Source: Phytohabitans rumicis
GTDB lineage: Bacteria > Actinomycetota > Actinomycetes > Mycobacteriales > Micromonosporaceae
Assembly (NCBI RefSeq): GCF_011764445.1
Contig: NZ_BLPG01000001.1
Span: forward strand, 2,976,001-3,040,000
DNA: 64,000 nucleotides
Reading direction: 5' to 3'
The notes under the pieces were generated by a model, which made no database searches, had not been told where the DNA came from, and was given only the letters and a program-made list of their open reading frames with translations. Below are positions 62,911 through 64,000 of the stretch, piece after piece. The translations under genes and the position numbers were made by a program. Each line of letters opens with the position of its first letter. The first letter of the stretch is position 1.

Positions 62911-63807
62911 CTAGGGTTGTGGACAGGGCGGGTCGACCCGGTCCAGAGCGCGCGTGGTGACATAGCCGGTGAACCGCTCCTCGCGGTAGCGCCGGCACGC
63001 CTCCGCCACGTACGCGGGACGGGTTGCGTAGTCGACGGCGAGCACCACCTTGCCGGCGTCGCGCAGCCGCCGGGTGGCGGTCAGGTTCTCCGCGCAGAAG
63101 TCCTGGGTGCACGGCTCGTCGGTGGCCAGGAAGAACAGCTCCTCCATGCCGATGCCGTCGATCGCCGCGGTGTAGCCGGCGTGGTCCTGCAACTCCGGCG
63201 AGTTCTGCGGGAAGATCCAGAAGTCCGGCTGGGCCTGCTTGGCGTATCGGCTGATGCGGACAATCAGGTCGACCATCTTGGCGCCCAGGCTCTCCCGCGT
63301 CTCGCCCGGGACCAGCGCGAGGTCGATCTCCTCGTACGCCAGCGGCGTGTCCAGGTAGACGCCGTCGAAGCCGGCGGCCAGGGCCTGGTCGACCCGCGGC
63401 CGGACGACGCCGTCCCACCAGCGCTGCTCCCAGTACCGGACGAAGTGCTCCTCCGGCCAGTCCGCCCACCGGTTGAGCATGAGGCCGTCCGACCGCACGC
63501 GTGCCGCCTCGGGCCGGAAGTCCTCGATCGCACCGATCTCGAAGTAGGCCAGCACCCGCTTGCCCGCCCCCCGCACGTCGGCGATCTCCTCGCGGGTGAA
63601 GTATCCGGACCCGGCGTCCTTGGCGAGGTCGATGACGGCGAGGTTCTGCGGTGCGCGGGCGATCGCGTCCAGCCGGCCGTCCGCGTAGCCCTGTAGTTGG
63701 TACACCCAGCTGGTGACCTTGTCGTCGGCCGCCTGCCCGGGATCCGTACAGCCCGGCAGCAGACCCAACATCAGCAGGAGAACGCAGACGATCGGCATCC
63801 GTATCAC
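62911..63807 (-). CDS. GH114-like lipoprotein (endo-alpha-1,4-polygalactosaminidase family)
   Basis: 298 aa. A lipoprotein signal (residues 1-20) ends in the lipobox LLPGC, so Cys20 would be lipidated and the enzyme anchored outside the membrane. The rest is a TIM barrel of the PF03537/GH114 type: VLAYFEIGAIEDFRPE, AAGFDGVYLDTPLAYEEID (candidate catalytic Asp153), WIFPQNSPELQ and DGIGMEELFFLATDEP (candidate Glu222/Glu223). Family enzymes such as fungal Ega3 cut galactosaminoglycan chains. In this locus it could trim or release the polymer. Overlaps the next gene upstream by ATGA. Confidence 0.82.
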   Translation of the reverse strand: MIRMPIVCVLLLMLGLLPGCTDPGQAADDKVTSWVYQLQGYADGRLDAIARAPQNLAVIDLAKDAGSGYFTREEIADVRGAGKRVLAYFEIGAIEDFRPEAARVRSDGLMLNRWADWPEEHFVRYWEQRWWDGVVRPRVDQALAAGFDGVYLDTPLAYEEIDLALVPGETRESLGAKMVDLIVRISRYAKQAQPDFWIFPQNSPELQDHAGYTAAIDGIGMEELFFLATDEPCTQDFCAENLTATRRLRDAGKVVLAVDYATRPAYVAEACRRYREERFTGYVTTRALDRVDPPCPQP

Positions 63808-64000
63808 CCGATCATCCTCGCGATCTCGTCCACCGGCGACAGCAGGACGGTCTCGACGGGCAGATCGGCCAGCACCGACGGGTCGAAGGGCGCGTCGGTC
63901 TCCGTGACGGCGGCCCTGATCTCTTCCAGCCGGCCCCCGCCGAGGACCTCGGTGAGGTGTACGGCGTCGGCCCGCTCGCGCAACGCCACGTGCAGCAGGG
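63804..64000 (-). CDS. C-terminal fragment of an unrecognised protein, cut by window edge
   Basis: The last 65 codons are visible, beginning LLHVALRERADAVHLTEVL and ending VLLSPVDEIARMIG. No motif identifies it. The stop overlaps the GH114 lipoprotein start in an ATGA, so it belongs to the same minus-strand operon of the exopolysaccharide locus. Confidence 0.6.
   Translation of the reverse strand, partial: LLHVALRERADAVHLTEVLGGGRLEEIRAAVTETDAPFDPSVLADLPVETVLLSPVDEIARMIG

Overview
The window is GC-rich (about 70% by eye) actinobacterial chromosome. GTG and TTG starts, many ATGA gene overlaps, F420-related genes and the gene content point to the Micromonosporaceae; the genus cannot be fixed from sequence alone. 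The backbone follows the order known from Mycobacterium (gpsA, cofC/fbiD, ppk, mutT1, hupB, leuD, leuC, an IclR regulator, tRNA-Glu/tRNA-Gln, an FAH-family gene, leuB, serA, ilvC, ilvN, ilvB). Accessory blocks are inserted into that order.

Layout. 1-6.8 kb: gpsA (partial), plsC, cofC, a small cold-shock-like protein, ppk, a CYTH-CHAD protein and mutT1. 6.9-10.8 kb: a NarL-type two-component pair and a frameshifted MMPL transporter. 10.8-15.7 kb: hupB, leuDC, the IclR regulator, two tRNAs and an FAH hydrolase. 15.8-19.3 kb: arfB, a membrane protein and a secreted pectate lyase behind a LacI-type operator. 19.3-25.2 kb: a tight seven-gene minus-strand operon (small secreted peptide, MoxR, DUF58, VWA protein, HtrA-like protease, response regulator, histidine kinase). 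25.4-28.4 kb: a large WD40-GTPase-SEFIR/TIR protein. 28.5-34.1 kb: small enzymes and cimA. 34.4-49.1 kb: ilvE, leuB, apbE, serA, a mannosyl-3-phosphoglycerate synthase, ilvC-ilvN-ilvB and a GGDEF-EAL protein. 49.2-51.1 kb: ilvD. 52-64 kb: an exopolysaccharide locus of two converging operons.

How it works together. Nearly the whole branched-chain amino acid pathway is here (ilvB, N, C, D, E; leuB, C, D; cimA), without leuA. Both cimA and ilvB are preceded by a short leader peptide with rare Ile/Val/Leu codons and an intrinsic terminator, which looks like ribosome-mediated attenuation. The exopolysaccharide locus combines a GalE-type epimerase, a secreted deacetylase resembling the fungal Agd3 family, a PelF-like glycosyltransferase, a polytopic membrane protein, a nucleotidyltransferase, epimerases, a UDP-sugar dehydrogenase and two GH114-like hydrolases. 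I read it as a Pel/galactosaminogalactan-like polymer system and as the most interesting system in the window.

Three families of short intergenic palindromes recur: A (54 bp, three copies), B (57-bp core, five copies) and C (54 bp, two copies). In B and C the stem arms co-vary and the loop is conserved but flips orientation. Three genes (MMPL transporter, one epimerase, the UDP-sugar dehydrogenase) each carry a frameshift that one inserted G would repair. That pattern suggests sequencing error as readily as true pseudogenes.
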